Below are positions 50,728 through 60,514 of a stretch of 64,000 bases of DNA, piece after piece. The DNA is from Mycolicibacterium celeriflavum (GTDB lineage Bacteria > Actinomycetota > Actinomycetes > Mycobacteriales > Mycobacteriaceae): NCBI RefSeq assembly GCF_010731795.1, contig NZ_AP022591.1:1426001-1490000 (forward strand), read 5' to 3'. The stretch's first letter is position 1. Each line of letters opens with the position of its first letter. The translations under genes were made by a program, and so were the position numbers. Under the pieces are notes generated by a model, which saw only the letters and a list, made by a program, of their open reading frames with translations, was not told the DNA's origin and did no database searches.

Positions 50728-51936
50728 TTAACCGCCGAAGGCGGCCACGGGGCCGATCACGATGATCGCCGGCGGCCGAATTCCGTCGTCCCGAATGCGT
50801 TCTGCCGCATCTGCCAGAGTGGCACGCAAAGTGCGTTGCGCCGCCGTCGTGCCGTGCTGCACCACCAACACCGGTGTATCCGCAGGTCGTCCGCCTTCGA
50901 GCAAGACATTGGCGAAAAGCTCGATGCGTTCGACCGCCATCAGCAACACGATGGTCCCGGACAGCTGGGCAAGGGCATTCCAATTCACTAACGATTCCGG
51001 ATGTCCGGGCGCCACGTGGCCGCTGACCACCACGAACTCATGCGTGACGTGGCGGTGGGTGACCGGGACACCGGCCAGCGCGGGCACGCCGATGGCGCTC
51101 GTCACACCGGGCACGACCGTGACCGGGATTCCGGCCTCGGCGCACGCGAGCACCTCTTCGTAGCCGCGCGCGAACACGAACGGGTCGCCGCCTTTGAGTC
51201 GGACGACGAACTTGCCGGCCTTCGCGCGGTCGATGAGGATGCCGTTGATCGCCTCCTGGGCCATGGCCCGGCCGTACGGGATCTTGGAAGCGTCGATGAC
51301 CTCGACGTGTGGTGACAGTTCGGCCAGCAGTTCCTGCGGCGCTAGGCGGTCTGCCACGACGACCTCGGCGTGCGCCAGTAGCCGGCGGCCGCGGACGGTG
51401 ATCAGCTCCGGGTCGCCCGGACCGCCGCCGACCAGCGCCACGCCGCCGTGGACGACATCGGGGGTCGCCGACATGTCCGGTGCGATGAGCCCTCGTTGCA
51501 TGGCCTCGTGGATCGCCGACCTGATCGCCGCTGACCGTCGGTGCTCCCCGCCGGCGAGCACGCCGACCGACAGCCCCTCGTACTCGAACGACGCCGGGGT
51601 GACCGCGGTGCCCTCGACGGCGACATCGGCTCGCACACAGAAGATGTGGCGGCGTTCGGCCTCGGCGACGACGGCGGCGTTGACCTCGGGATCGTCGGTG
51701 GCCGCGATCGCGTACCAGGTGCCTTCGAGGTCGCCGGCGCGAAACTCGCGCAGCAGCAGTGTGATTCCGGCCATCGCCTCGACCACCGGGGTGACTTCGC
51801 GGGCGATCACGTGCACGTCGGCGCCGTTGGCCACCAGAAGCGGCAAGCGACGCTGCGCCACGCTGCCGCCGCCGACGACGACAACCTTCCTGCCCGTCAG
51901 GCGCAGGCCGACGAGGTAGGCGTTCTCGGAAATCAC
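50728..51936 (-). CDS. cysG: sirohaem/cobalamin precursor synthase CysG-like
   Basis: A 402-residue fusion. Residues 1-150 are precorrin-2 dehydrogenase/ferrochelatase (VVVVGGGSVAQRR, ATDDPEVNAAV); residues 160-400 are uroporphyrinogen III methyltransferase (VALVGGGPGDPELITVRG, DRLAP, VRLKGGDPFVFARG). It methylates uroporphyrinogen III and oxidises precorrin-2, common to sirohaem and cobalamin. Orthologue of Rv2847c. GTG start with a GAGGAG. It follows cobB by 19 bp. Confidence 0.93.
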   Translation of the reverse strand: MISENAYLVGLRLTGRKVVVVGGGSVAQRRLPLLVANGADVHVIAREVTPVVEAMAGITLLLREFRAGDLEGTWYAIAATDDPEVNAAVVAEAERRHIFCVRADVAVEGTAVTPASFEYEGLSVGVLAGGEHRRSAAIRSAIHEAMQRGLIAPDMSATPDVVHGGVALVGGGPGDPELITVRGRRLLAHAEVVVADRLAPQELLAELSPHVEVIDASKIPYGRAMAQEAINGILIDRAKAGKFVVRLKGGDPFVFARGYEEVLACAEAGIPVTVVPGVTSAIGVPALAGVPVTHRHVTHEFVVVSGHVAPGHPESLVNWNALAQLSGTIVLLMAVERIELFANVLLEGGRPADTPVLVVQHGTTAAQRTLRATLADAAERIRDDGIRPPAIIVIGPVAAFGG

Positions 51937-51955
51937 ACTGCTCCTCGCGTCCGCG

Positions 51956-53362
51956 TCACTGGGTCCGATCCCCTTCGCGCAAGCGGCTCATCGGCGCGAG
52001 CTTAGAGGTTGCCGCCGCGGCCACGAAGCGGCTGATCGCTTGCGGGTGGGCGACGGGATGGGTGTGCAGGTAGCCGGCGTGCACGCCGCCGGCCACGGCG
52101 CCGTCCTGCGTCCGCGTTACCCCGGCTTCGGAGAAGATCCAGGCGGGCGCGTAGCTGTTGACGAAAGTGACTGCCGTGCGGTGGAATTCGTGCCCCATCA
52201 CCCGGTCGCCGATGCAGTGCAACGGCGAATCTGCGACTACGACCGCTTCGCGGTACCCGAGGGTGAGGCGGTCGGTGAATGTCGCCGACCCGGACAACAC
52301 ACCGCACATGGGATGGCCGTCGAGGTCGTCGACGAGATAGGTCAGCCCCGCGCATTCGGCATGCACCGGCGCACCCGATGCAGCCAAGTGCCTGATCTGC
52401 GTACGCGCGACGTCGTTGGCCGACAGGTCGGCGACGAACTCCTCGGGGAAACCACCGGGTATGACGAGGGCCGACGTGCGTGGGGGCAGCGGATCGGTCA
52501 GCGGGTCGAACTCGGCGACCTCGGCACCGGCCGCGGCGAGCAGTTCGCGGTGCTCGGCGTAGCTGAAGCTGAAGGCCCGGCCCGACGCCAGCGCCACCGT
52601 GGCGTTTCCGCCGACGGGGGTCACCTCCTCGGCGTCCCACGGATCGTCCATGACCCGGCTGCCGGCCAGCGCGGTGATCCCGACGAGGTCGACATGGCGG
52701 CCGACGAGCGCGGTCATCGCCTCGACCGCCGCATGCGCCCGATCGCCGTGTTCGACCGCGGTGACAAGCCCGAGATGCCTTGACGGGACGGACAATTCGT
52801 CGGTCCGCGGGATCGCGCCGAACACTCGGACGCCCGCATGTTCGCAGGCCTGCCGCAAGGCCTCCTCGTGGCGCGGCGATCCGACCCGGTTTAGGATCAC
52901 CCCGGCGACGTGAACCGATGGGTCGAACGTCGAGAACCCGTGCAGCAGCGCGGCGATGCTGTGGCTCTGCCCGCGCGCGTCGACGACCATGACGACCGGC
53001 GCGCCGAGCAGCGCGGCCACGTGCGCGGTGGAGCCGAACGTCGAGCTCCGCGAATCCTCGGCGATGCGCCCGTCGAACAGCCCCATCACACCCTCGATGA
53101 CCGCGATGTCGGCGCCGGCAGTGCCGTGGCGGTACAGCGGCCCGATCAGTCGCTCACCCTGCAGCACCGGGTCCAGGTTGCGGCCGGGCCGGCGAGCGGC
53201 CAGCGAGTGGTAGCCGGGGTCGATGTAGTCGGGGCCCACCTTGAACGGCGCGACGGCCCGGCCCGCGCGCCGCAGCGCGCCCATCAGACCCGTCGCCACG
53301 GTGGTCTTGCCGCTGCCCGAAGCGGGCGCGGCGATCACCACAGCGGGCGTGGAGCGCGTCAC
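51956..53362 (-). CDS. cobB: cobyrinic acid a,c-diamide synthase
   Basis: A 468-residue CobB/CbiA. The N-terminal P-loop is APASGSGKTT, with PFKVGPDYIDPGYH; the C-terminal glutamine amidotransferase domain has HAECAGLTYL (cysteine nucleophile) and the end motif GHEFHRT. It amidates the a and c side chains of (hydrogeno)byrinate with glutamine and ATP. The GTG at 53362 has GAGGTGG upstream, and the longer frame would lie in a repeat. Orthologue of Rv2848c. Confidence 0.94.
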   Translation of the reverse strand: MTRSTPAVVIAAPASGSGKTTVATGLMGALRRAGRAVAPFKVGPDYIDPGYHSLAARRPGRNLDPVLQGERLIGPLYRHGTAGADIAVIEGVMGLFDGRIAEDSRSSTFGSTAHVAALLGAPVVMVVDARGQSHSIAALLHGFSTFDPSVHVAGVILNRVGSPRHEEALRQACEHAGVRVFGAIPRTDELSVPSRHLGLVTAVEHGDRAHAAVEAMTALVGRHVDLVGITALAGSRVMDDPWDAEEVTPVGGNATVALASGRAFSFSYAEHRELLAAAGAEVAEFDPLTDPLPPRTSALVIPGGFPEEFVADLSANDVARTQIRHLAASGAPVHAECAGLTYLVDDLDGHPMCGVLSGSATFTDRLTLGYREAVVVADSPLHCIGDRVMGHEFHRTAVTFVNSYAPAWIFSEAGVTRTQDGAVAGGVHAGYLHTHPVAHPQAISRFVAAAATSKLAPMSRLREGDRTQ

Positions 53363-53378
53363 GCCGGCCACCTCGGCC

Positions 53379-53440
53379 CGCGAGCGTGCGTGTTTGCACA
53401 CGACACACCGCGGAAATTCAACACTTTGCGCACGCTCGCG
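53379..53440 (-). repeat. palindromic repeat family A, copy 3
   Basis: Arms CGCGAGCGTGCG (53379-53390) and CGCACGCTCGCG (53429-53440), perfect over 12 bp. Read on the minus strand it contains TGTCGTGTGCAAACACGC. It sits next to copy 4 in opposite orientation between cobO and cobB. Confidence 0.75.
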
Positions 53441-53445
53441 CCGGT

Positions 53446-53507
53446 GTGAGCGTGCATTAGCGGCCTACTTCGCCGGGCGTGTTGTGTACAAACACGCACG
53501 CTCGCGC
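53446..53507 (+). repeat. palindromic repeat family A, copy 4
   Basis: GTGAGCGTGC at the left and GCACGCTCGC at the right, core GGCGTGTTGTGTACAAACAC. With copy 3 it fills the 162-bp cobO-cobB gap, an otherwise tight biosynthetic cluster. Confidence 0.75.
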
Positions 53508-53524
53508 AGAAGGGCAAAAGCGGG

Positions 53525-54139
53525 TCACCACTCGATGCCTTTCTGCCCCTTACGGCCGACGTCCATCGGATGCTTGACCTTCGTCATCTCGGTCACCAGA
53601 TCCGCGGCGTCGAGTAGTGGCTGCGGCGCGTCGCGGCCGGTGATGACGACATGCTGCGTGCCGGGCCGGGTGCGGATCGCCTCGATCACCTCTTCGACGT
53701 CGATCCATCCCCACTTCAGCGGGTAGGTGAATTCGTCGAGCACATAGAAGTCGTGACGCTCATCGGCGAGCCGCCGCGCGATCTCGGCCCAACCATCGGC
53801 CGCGGCGGCGGCGTGGTCGACCTCGTTACCGTGCTTGCGGGTCCACGACCAACCGGACCCCATCTTGTGCCACTGCACCGGTCCGCCGACGCCGTGCTCG
53901 TCGTGCAGCTTGCCGAGTTCACGGAAGGCCGCTTCTTCGCCCACTTTCCATTTGGCGCTCTTGACGAACTGGAACACCGCGATGTCGAAGCCCTGGTTCC
54001 ACGCGCGCAGCGCCATCCCGAACGCCGCAGTCGACTTGCCCTTGCCGGCGCCGGTGTGCACCGCGAGCAGCGGAGCGTTGCGGCGTGCGCGCGTGGTCAA
54101 CCCGTCGTCGGGGACGGTGAGCGGCTGGCCTTGAGGCAT
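53525..54139 (-). CDS. cobO: corrinoid adenosyltransferase CobO
   Basis: A 204-residue CobA/CobO-type ATP:corrinoid adenosyltransferase, orthologue of Rv2849c. P-loop VHTGAGKGKSTAAFGMALRAWNQGF, then FVLDE-like VLDEFTYPLKWGW and VVITGRDAPQPLLDAADLVTEM. It forms the carbon-cobalt bond of adenosylcobalamin precursors. The ATG at 54139 was chosen since upstream codons lie in the chelatase gene. 34 bp after the chelatase stop. Confidence 0.94.
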   Translation of the reverse strand: MPQGQPLTVPDDGLTTRARRNAPLLAVHTGAGKGKSTAAFGMALRAWNQGFDIAVFQFVKSAKWKVGEEAAFRELGKLHDEHGVGGPVQWHKMGSGWSWTRKHGNEVDHAAAAADGWAEIARRLADERHDFYVLDEFTYPLKWGWIDVEEVIEAIRTRPGTQHVVITGRDAPQPLLDAADLVTEMTKVKHPMDVGRKGQKGIEW

Positions 54140-54173
54140 GACGTGACTTCCCCTACTTTCGTCTGCGCCCAGA

Positions 54174-55994
54174 TCAGGCGGCGGTGCGGACCACGTCGGT
54201 GAGGCTCTCGGCCCGCAGCTCGGCCAGCCGCACCGCCGGGGCGCCCAACTGCTTGGCGAGCTCTTCGGCCAGCCCCAACCGCACATATGAGGTCTCGCAG
54301 TCCACCACCACCGCGGCGGCGCGTTCGGCGACCAACCGGGCGGCGGCCTCGCGCGCGCGGCCCAACGGGTCGGGGCCACCGGTGGCCCGGCCGTCGGTCA
54401 GCACGACCACCAGGCTGCGCCGGGCGCGGTCGCGTGCCTTCTCGCGAACGACGAGGTCGCGGGCCGCCAACAGCCCCTGCGCCAGAGGCGTCCTGCCGCC
54501 GGTGTCGAATCGGGCCAGGCGCCTGCTCGCGATGTGGACCGACGACGTCGGCGGCAGCAGCACCTGGGCGGCCTGCTGGCGGAAGGTGATGACGGCGATC
54601 TTGTCGCGCCGTTGGTAGGCGTCACGCAGCAGCGACAGCGTCGCGCCGCCGACCGCGGACATCCGGTCCCGCGCGGCCATCGAACCCGACGCGTCGACGA
54701 CGAAGATCACCAGGTTGCCTTCGCGTCCTTCGCGGATCGCCCGCCGCACATCGCCCGGCGCGGGCCGGGGCCGGCCCGGACCGCGCTGGCGCTCCACGGC
54801 AGCCAACAGCGTGCCGAACACGTGTACGCCGTGACCGCTCGCCTCGTCGCTGGTGGCCGCGATCGTCTTGCCCGTGCGGTTACGCGCACGCGACCGTCGG
54901 CCAGGCGCTCCCTCACCCACGCCGGGGACGACGAGCGACCGGGTGCGGAAGACCGCCGACGGCGGGGCACTCGGTCGCGAGGCCTCACCCGAAGACTGTT
55001 GGGCCGCTTGGCCATCCGAACCATTCTCCGGTGTGCCGCCGCTCGGCGGGTCCGGCTCGGGTTCGGGATCTCCGTCGGCGGCCTCGTCGGCCTGCGCCAT
55101 CGCGTCGTCGAGTTGTCCGGGGTCCAGGCCGGGGTCGTCGAACGGGTCGCGTCGCCGGCGGTGCGGCAGCGCGAGTTCGGCGGCGACGCGGATGTCCTCC
55201 TCGGCCACCGTGTCGGCGCCGCGCCACGCGGCATGCGCGACGGCGGTTCTGGCGACCACCAGGTCGGCACGCATACCGTCCACGTCGAAGGCCGCACACA
55301 ACGCCGCGATGCGCCGTAACTCGCTGTCCGGCAACGAAATCGAGCCGACCGCGGCGCGTGCGGCGGCGACGCGGCGGGCCAGCTCGGTGTCCGCATCGGC
55401 GTAGCTCTGCGTGAACCCGGCCGGATCGGTCTCGTACGCCATCCGCTGACGGATCACGTCGACGCGGACGTCGACCTCGCGGGACGCCCGCACGTCGACG
55501 GTCAACCCGAACCGGTCGAGCAGCTGCGGACGCAGTTCGCCCTCTTCGGGATTCATGGTTCCGATCAGGACGAACCGGGCGTCGTGGCTGTGCGAAACCC
55601 CGTCGCGTTCGACGTGCACCCGGCCCATCGCCGCGGCATCGAGCAGCACGTCGACCAGGTGGTCGTGCAGCAGGTTGACCTCGTCGACATACAGCACGCC
55701 GCCGTGCGCGCGGGCCAGCAGTCCCGGCGAGAACGCGTGCTCACCGTCGCGCAGCACCTTCTGCAGATCCAGCGACCCGACGACACGGTCCTCGGTGGCG
55801 CCGATCGGCAGCTCGACCAGCGCGGCTCCGTCGACCGCCTCGAGCACTTTGGCCAGACCCCGCACCGCGGTCGATTTCGCGGTGCCCTTCTCGCCGCGGA
55901 TCAGCACCCCGCCGATGTCGGGACGGATCGCGCACAGCAGCAGCGCCAGCCGCAGGCGGTCGTGTCCGACTATCGCGCTGAACGGGTATGTCAC
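54174..55994 (-). CDS. magnesium/cobalt chelatase-type ATPase (ChlI-ChlD fusion)
   Basis: A 606-residue fusion. The AAA+ domain (1-260) is ChlI-like with [27 protein letters not shown] and [19 protein letters not shown]. An acidic/proline linker (about 290-380) leads to a vWA domain ([20 protein letters not shown]). Chelatases of this type insert Mg or Co together with a large subunit; CobN is not in this window. Next to cobO and cobB, it probably works in cobalamin cobalt insertion. Orthologue of Rv2850c. GTG start, GTGA overlap with the GNAT gene. Confidence 0.9.
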   Translation of the reverse strand: MTYPFSAIVGHDRLRLALLLCAIRPDIGGVLIRGEKGTAKSTAVRGLAKVLEAVDGAALVELPIGATEDRVVGSLDLQKVLRDGEHAFSPGLLARAHGGVLYVDEVNLLHDHLVDVLLDAAAMGRVHVERDGVSHSHDARFVLIGTMNPEEGELRPQLLDRFGLTVDVRASREVDVRVDVIRQRMAYETDPAGFTQSYADADTELARRVAAARAAVGSISLPDSELRRIAALCAAFDVDGMRADLVVARTAVAHAAWRGADTVAEEDIRVAAELALPHRRRRDPFDDPGLDPGQLDDAMAQADEAADGDPEPEPDPPSGGTPENGSDGQAAQQSSGEASRPSAPPSAVFRTRSLVVPGVGEGAPGRRSRARNRTGKTIAATSDEASGHGVHVFGTLLAAVERQRGPGRPRPAPGDVRRAIREGREGNLVIFVVDASGSMAARDRMSAVGGATLSLLRDAYQRRDKIAVITFRQQAAQVLLPPTSSVHIASRRLARFDTGGRTPLAQGLLAARDLVVREKARDRARRSLVVVLTDGRATGGPDPLGRAREAAARLVAERAAAVVVDCETSYVRLGLAEELAKQLGAPAVRLAELRAESLTDVVRTAA

Positions 55995-56437
55995 GGCTTC
56001 AGCATAGGGACGTGCGGAATGCCGTCCTCCAGGAACTCCTCACCGTCGCGGACGAAGCCGATGCGGGCGTACATGTCGGCCAGGTATGTCTGCGAGTCGA
56101 TCCGGCAGGGATAGTCCCCCACCTCGGCCAGCGCGGCCTGCAGCAGCCGGGTGCCGTGCCCGTGCCCGCGGGCCTCCCGCTTGGTGCACACCCGCCCGAT
56201 CCGGAAGCCCTTCTGCCCGCCGGGATGTTCCTCCATCAGCCGCAACGTCGAAATGACTTCGCCGGTGGGGGTTTCCAACCAGAAGTGCCGTGTCTCGGCC
56301 AGCAGGTCACGACCGTCGAGTTCGGGGTACGGGGTGGCCTGCTCCACCACGAACACCTCCACCCGCAGCTTCAGCAGTTCGTAGAGCATTGCGGCGTCGA
56401 GGTCGCGCGACCAGCTGCGGCGCAGCGCAACCGTCAT
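55991..56437 (-). CDS. GNAT acetyltransferase, ElaA-like
   Basis: A 148-residue GNAT protein of the ElaA type: [28 protein letters not shown] at the start, [21 protein letters not shown] as the acetyl-CoA loop. Substrate unknown. Orthologue of Rv2851c. It overlaps both mqo (ATGA) and the chelatase (GTGA), so it is in the same mRNA; a functional link is not implied. Confidence 0.85.
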   Translation of the reverse strand: MTVALRRSWSRDLDAAMLYELLKLRVEVFVVEQATPYPELDGRDLLAETRHFWLETPTGEVISTLRLMEEHPGGQKGFRIGRVCTKREARGHGHGTRLLQAALAEVGDYPCRIDSQTYLADMYARIGFVRDGEEFLEDGIPHVPMLKP

Positions 56438-57930
56438 CCGGCGGTCACCGCCGAGGATTCGTCGAGCCGCAGCACCCGGGTCCCGTGCGACCACACGTCG
56501 TCGAACAGCGCCGGCTCCGAGGACAACTCATGGCCCAGCGACGGCACCATCTCCTGCAGTTTGGGCAGCCACGCCTGGTAGCGCTGGGCGAAGCAGCGCT
56601 GCATCACGTCGAGCATCGCGGGCACCGCGGTCGACGCCCCTGGCGATGCGCCGAGTAGTCCCGCGATGGTGCCGTCGCCGGCGGCCAGTACGGTCGTGCC
56701 GAAGTCCAACACACCCTTGCCCTTGGCGCCGCAGATGACCTGGACCCGTTGCCCGGCGACGTTAAGCTCCCAGTCCGATTCCCTTGCGCTAGGCGCGAAT
56801 TCGCGAAGCGCGTCGATTCGTTCGGCGTCGGACAGCATCAACTGACCGACAAGATACTTCAGCAACCCGAACTGGGTGAGCCCGACGTTGACCAGGGATG
56901 CGACGTTGGTCAGCGTGATGGACTCGGGCAGGTCGAAGACGTCGCCCTGTTTGAGGAATTTCGGAGACCAGCCCGCGAACGGCCCGAACAGCAACCACGA
57001 TTTGCCGTTGATCATTCGGGCGTCCAGGTGCGGAACCGACATCGGCGGCGCGCCCACCGGAGGCTGGCCGTACACCTTGGCCCGATGCGCCGCGGTCAAG
57101 CTCGATACGTCGGTGCGCAGGAACTTGCCGCTGACCGGGAAGCCGCCGAAGCCCTTGGCCTCCTTCATGCCCGCCTTCTGCAGCAGGTTCAGCGCCCCGC
57201 CGCCCGCACCGACGAAGACGAACTTGGATTTGAGCTTGCTGGTCCGGCCGGTACGCAGGTTTTCCACCTTCAGCGTCCACGAGCCGTCGGACTCTTGGCG
57301 CAGGTCACGCACCTCATGCCCGAATCGGGTGGTCATGCCGCGCTGTGCGACGTAACCGATGAGTTGGCGCGACAGCGCACCGAAGTCGACGTCGGTGCCC
57401 TGCCGAGTCCAGTTCAGCGCCACCGGTTCGGAGAAGTCGCGCTTCTCGGCCATCAGCGGCAGTCGCCGGGCGAACTCGCCCTCGTCGTCGATGAACTCCA
57501 TGCCGGCGAACAGCGGATTGGTCACCAACGCGTCGTAGCGGCGCCGTAGGTACTTCACATTGGCCGCGCCGTGGACGAAGCTCACATGCGGAACGGGATT
57601 GAGGAAGCTGCGCGGATCGCTGATCAACCCGTTCTCCACGGCATACGCCCAGAACTGGCGGGTCACCTGGAATTGTTCGTTGACCCGCACCGCTTTGGAA
57701 ATGTCGATCGAGCCGTCGGGTTTCTGCGGGGTGTAGTTGAGTTCGCACAGCGCCGAGTGGCCGGTGCCCGCGTTATTCCACGCATCGCTGCTTTCGGCTG
57801 CCGCCCCGTCGAGGCGCTCGATGAGCGTGATCGACAGATCCGGCTCCAGTATCCGCAACATGGCGCCCAGCGTGCCGCTCATGATGCCCGCCCCGACGAG
57901 CACGACATCCGTCCTCTGGTCGTCAGCCAC
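56434..57930 (-). CDS. mqo: malate:quinone oxidoreductase
   Basis: A 498-residue FAD enzyme. The dinucleotide loop is [48 protein letters not shown] is the Mqo signature. It oxidises malate to oxaloacetate at the membrane and reduces quinone. Orthologue of Rv2852c. The frame opens at ATG 57990, but GTG 57930 gives the family N-terminus and has a GGGGGA before it. TAACCT at 57992-57997 is a likely -10 giving a leader of about 55 nt. Confidence 0.95.
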   Translation of the reverse strand: MADDQRTDVVLVGAGIMSGTLGAMLRILEPDLSITLIERLDGAAAESSDAWNNAGTGHSALCELNYTPQKPDGSIDISKAVRVNEQFQVTRQFWAYAVENGLISDPRSFLNPVPHVSFVHGAANVKYLRRRYDALVTNPLFAGMEFIDDEGEFARRLPLMAEKRDFSEPVALNWTRQGTDVDFGALSRQLIGYVAQRGMTTRFGHEVRDLRQESDGSWTLKVENLRTGRTSKLKSKFVFVGAGGGALNLLQKAGMKEAKGFGGFPVSGKFLRTDVSSLTAAHRAKVYGQPPVGAPPMSVPHLDARMINGKSWLLFGPFAGWSPKFLKQGDVFDLPESITLTNVASLVNVGLTQFGLLKYLVGQLMLSDAERIDALREFAPSARESDWELNVAGQRVQVICGAKGKGVLDFGTTVLAAGDGTIAGLLGASPGASTAVPAMLDVMQRCFAQRYQAWLPKLQEMVPSLGHELSSEPALFDDVWSHGTRVLRLDESSAVTAG

Positions 57931-57991
57931 TGTCAGTCCCCCAGACGCTGGACGCGGTTGTCCTTCTTGGTCGCGGTCATGGTCGGTCATG

Positions 57992-57997
57992 AGGTTA
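57992..57997 (-). promoter_or_regulatory. -10 hexamer TAACCT of the mqo-chelatase-cob operon
   Basis: TAACCT on the minus strand predicts a start near 57985, so translation begins at GTG 57930 after a leader of about 55 nt; an ATG at 57990 would be lost. Confidence 0.4.
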
Positions 57998-58071
57998 GCC
58001 CGCAGACGGGCATCTCAATCCCCGCGCACGAAGTGGGACTGCTTCACCGCAGAAGGCTCGGCTGCGCCGAC

Positions 58072-58077
58072 TATCGT
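58072..58077 (+). promoter_or_regulatory. -10 hexamer TATCGT of the lysophospholipase-like gene
   Basis: TATCGT lies 7 nt before the GTG at 58085; it supports that start and predicts a leaderless mRNA. Confidence 0.47.
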
Positions 58078-58084
58078 TGCTGTC

Positions 58085-59095
58085 GTGCCCGACTGGAAGG
58101 CCGACGTACTGCCGGGCTACTGGCAACACACGATGGCCCTCGGCACAGACCCGGACGGCGAGGGTGAACTCGTCGCGACACTGGTCCGCCGCGGTGAGCC
58201 AGATCCGTCGGCCACCCGTGCGGTGCTGTTGGTGCACGGGTTCACCGACTACTTCTTCAACACCGAGCTCGCCGACCACTTCGCCGTGCGGGGATTTGCC
58301 TTCTACGCCGTCGACCTGCACAAATGCGGCCGGTCGTGGCGGGAGGGCCAGACCCCGCACTTCACCACCGACCTGACCCGCTACCACGTGGAGCTCGAGC
58401 GCGCGCTCGACATCATCGCCTCGGTGTCACCGGCGGAGGTGTTGGTGTACGGGCATTCGGCCGGTGGACTCATCGTGTCGCTGTGGCTGGACCGGTTGCG
58501 CAGCCGCGGGCTGACCGGCCGCAAACGCGTCGGCGGTCTTGTGCTCAACAGCCCCTGGCTGGATCTGCAAGGGCCCTCGATCCTGCGGGCCGCGCCGACC
58601 CGCGCCGCGCTGGGCGCGGTCTCGCGGTTTCGCAAACGGCTGGTGGTGCGCCCACCGACCGAGGGTGGATACGGCACCACACTGCACCGCGACTACCACG
58701 GCGACTTCGACTACGACCTGAGGTGGAAGCCGATCGGCGGCTTTCCGGTCAGGACCGGCTGGATCCACGCCATCCGCCGGGGCCACGCGAAACTGCACCG
58801 CGGGCTCGACGTCGGCGTGCCCAACCTCATCCTGCGCTCGGACCGCAGCGTTCGCGAGGCCCGGGATCCTGACTCGATCCAGCGCGGCGACGCGGTGCTC
58901 GACGTCAGGCAGATCGCCCGGTGGGCCGGATGCATCGGCAATCGGACCACGGTCGTGCCGATCGTCGACGCCAAGCACGACGTGTTCCTGTCGATGCCCG
59001 AACCGCGGCAGGCCGCCTACGACGAGCTGACCGGCTGGCTCAACTGGTATCTCACCCACCGCTCCGATACCACCACCCAATCCCGAGGAGGCTGA
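58085..59095 (+). CDS. alpha/beta hydrolase (lysophospholipase/monoacylglycerol lipase-like)
   Basis: A 336-residue serine hydrolase, orthologue of Rv2854. LVHGFTDYFFNTELADHF is the oxyanion strand, GHSAGGLIVSL the nucleophile elbow, and VVPIVDAKHDVFLSMPEPR holds the catalytic Asp-His end. Family members cleave monoacylglycerols or lysophospholipids. It precedes mtr by 3 bp with GAGGAGG at its own end, so the two are co-transcribed. Confidence 0.87.
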   Translation: MPDWKADVLPGYWQHTMALGTDPDGEGELVATLVRRGEPDPSATRAVLLVHGFTDYFFNTELADHFAVRGFAFYAVDLHKCGRSWREGQTPHFTTDLTRYHVELERALDIIASVSPAEVLVYGHSAGGLIVSLWLDRLRSRGLTGRKRVGGLVLNSPWLDLQGPSILRAAPTRAALGAVSRFRKRLVVRPPTEGGYGTTLHRDYHGDFDYDLRWKPIGGFPVRTGWIHAIRRGHAKLHRGLDVGVPNLILRSDRSVREARDPDSIQRGDAVLDVRQIARWAGCIGNRTTVVPIVDAKHDVFLSMPEPRQAAYDELTGWLNWYLTHRSDTTTQSRGG

Positions 59096-59098
59096 CCC

Positions 59099-60514
59099 AT
59101 GACGCACTTCGACCTCGCGATCATCGGAACCGGCTCCGGCAACACGATTCTCGACGAGCGATACGTCGACAAGAAGGTGGCGATCTGCGAGCAGGGGATC
59201 TTCGGCGGCACGTGCCTCAACGTCGGGTGCATCCCGACGAAGATGTTCGTCTACGCGGCCGGCATCGCGCAGGACGTCAGGGAGGCATCGCGGTACGGCG
59301 TCGATGCCCATGTCGACGCCGTGCGGTGGCCCGACATCGTCTCGCGAGTGTTCGGGCGGATCGACCCGATCGCGATGAGCGGGGAGAACTACCGCCGGTC
59401 CTCGCCCAACGTGGCGGTGTTCGGCAGCCACGCGAGGTTCCGGCCGACTCGGCCCGACGGCCGCTACGTGATGCGCACCGACGACGGTGAGGAGTTCACT
59501 GCCGACCAGGTGGTGATTGCCGCCGGTTCGCGGGCCGTGGTCCCCGACGCGGTCGCGGAATGTGGTGCGCCGTACCACACCAGTGACACGATCATGCGCA
59601 TCACCGATGTGCCCGAGCACCTCATCATCGTCGGCGGCGGGTTCGTCGCCTGCGAGTTCGCCCACATCTTCTCCTCCCTGGGCAGCCGCGTGACGCTGCT
59701 GATCCGCGGCAGCACGCTGCTGCGCGGTCACGACGACGACATCGCCATGCGCTTCACCGACATCGCCGCCAAGAAGTGGGAGGTGCGCAACCATCACGAA
59801 CTGGCGGATGCCCGTGAGGTCGGCGGAGGAGTCGAGATCACGTGCCAGGACGGCTCGAAGCTGCGCGGCGACGCGCTGCTGGTGGCGACGGGCCGCGTTC
59901 CCAACGGCGACCTGCTCGACGCCGAGCACGCCGGTGTGAAGGTCACCGCCGGCGGACAGGTCGTCGTCGACGAATATCAACGCACCACGGCGCGAGGCGT
60001 TTTTGCGCTCGGCGACGTGTCTTCGGACTTTCAGCTCAAGCACGTCGCCAACCACGAAGCACGCGTCGTCAAGCACAATCTGCTGCAGGACTGGGACGAC
60101 ACGGATGCGCTGGTGGCGGCCAACCATCGCCATGTGCCCTCGGCGGTGTTCACCGACCCGCAGATCGCCAGCGTCGGCTTGACCGAAAACGAGGCGCGCG
60201 CAAAAGGATTCCGGATCAAGGTCAAAATTCAGGACTACAGTGACGTCGCCTACGGCTGGGCGATGGAGGACACCACCGGTATCGCCAAGCTGGTCGTCGA
60301 CGACGACACCGGCCTGCTGCTCGGCGCACACATCATGGGCCATCAGGCGTCGTCGCTGATCCAGCCCATCATTCAGGCGATGGCCTTCGATCTGCCTGCC
60401 CAGGACATGGCGCGCGGGCAGTACTGGATTCATCCCGCGTTACCGGAGATCATCGAGAACGCGCTGCTGGCGCTCTGCGGTGAACCGCCGTGGCCGCCGT
60501 CCAAACGCCACTAG
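59099..60514 (+). CDS. mtr: mycothione reductase
   Basis: A 471-residue flavoprotein disulfide reductase, orthologue of Rv2855. The redox pair is in GGTCLNVGCIPTK, FAD loop IIGTGSGNTI, NADPH loop IVGGGFVACEFAHIF, and the C-terminal base in HPALPEIIENAL. It keeps mycothiol, the actinobacterial thiol, reduced. Its stop lies in CTAG, which also gives the stop of the convergent cbiO. Confidence 0.96.
   Translation: MTHFDLAIIGTGSGNTILDERYVDKKVAICEQGIFGGTCLNVGCIPTKMFVYAAGIAQDVREASRYGVDAHVDAVRWPDIVSRVFGRIDPIAMSGENYRRSSPNVAVFGSHARFRPTRPDGRYVMRTDDGEEFTADQVVIAAGSRAVVPDAVAECGAPYHTSDTIMRITDVPEHLIIVGGGFVACEFAHIFSSLGSRVTLLIRGSTLLRGHDDDIAMRFTDIAAKKWEVRNHHELADAREVGGGVEITCQDGSKLRGDALLVATGRVPNGDLLDAEHAGVKVTAGGQVVVDEYQRTTARGVFALGDVSSDFQLKHVANHEARVVKHNLLQDWDDTDALVAANHRHVPSAVFTDPQIASVGLTENEARAKGFRIKVKIQDYSDVAYGWAMEDTTGIAKLVVDDDTGLLLGAHIMGHQASSLIQPIIQAMAFDLPAQDMARGQYWIHPALPEIIENALLALCGEPPWPPSKRH

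Noticed and set aside
50703..50733. Palindromic operator upstream of efpA (CTTA...TAAG)
   Set aside because: Arms are only four bases with a nine-base centre, and a nearby AGTACT has a different centre; listed only as an AT-rich promoter patch.
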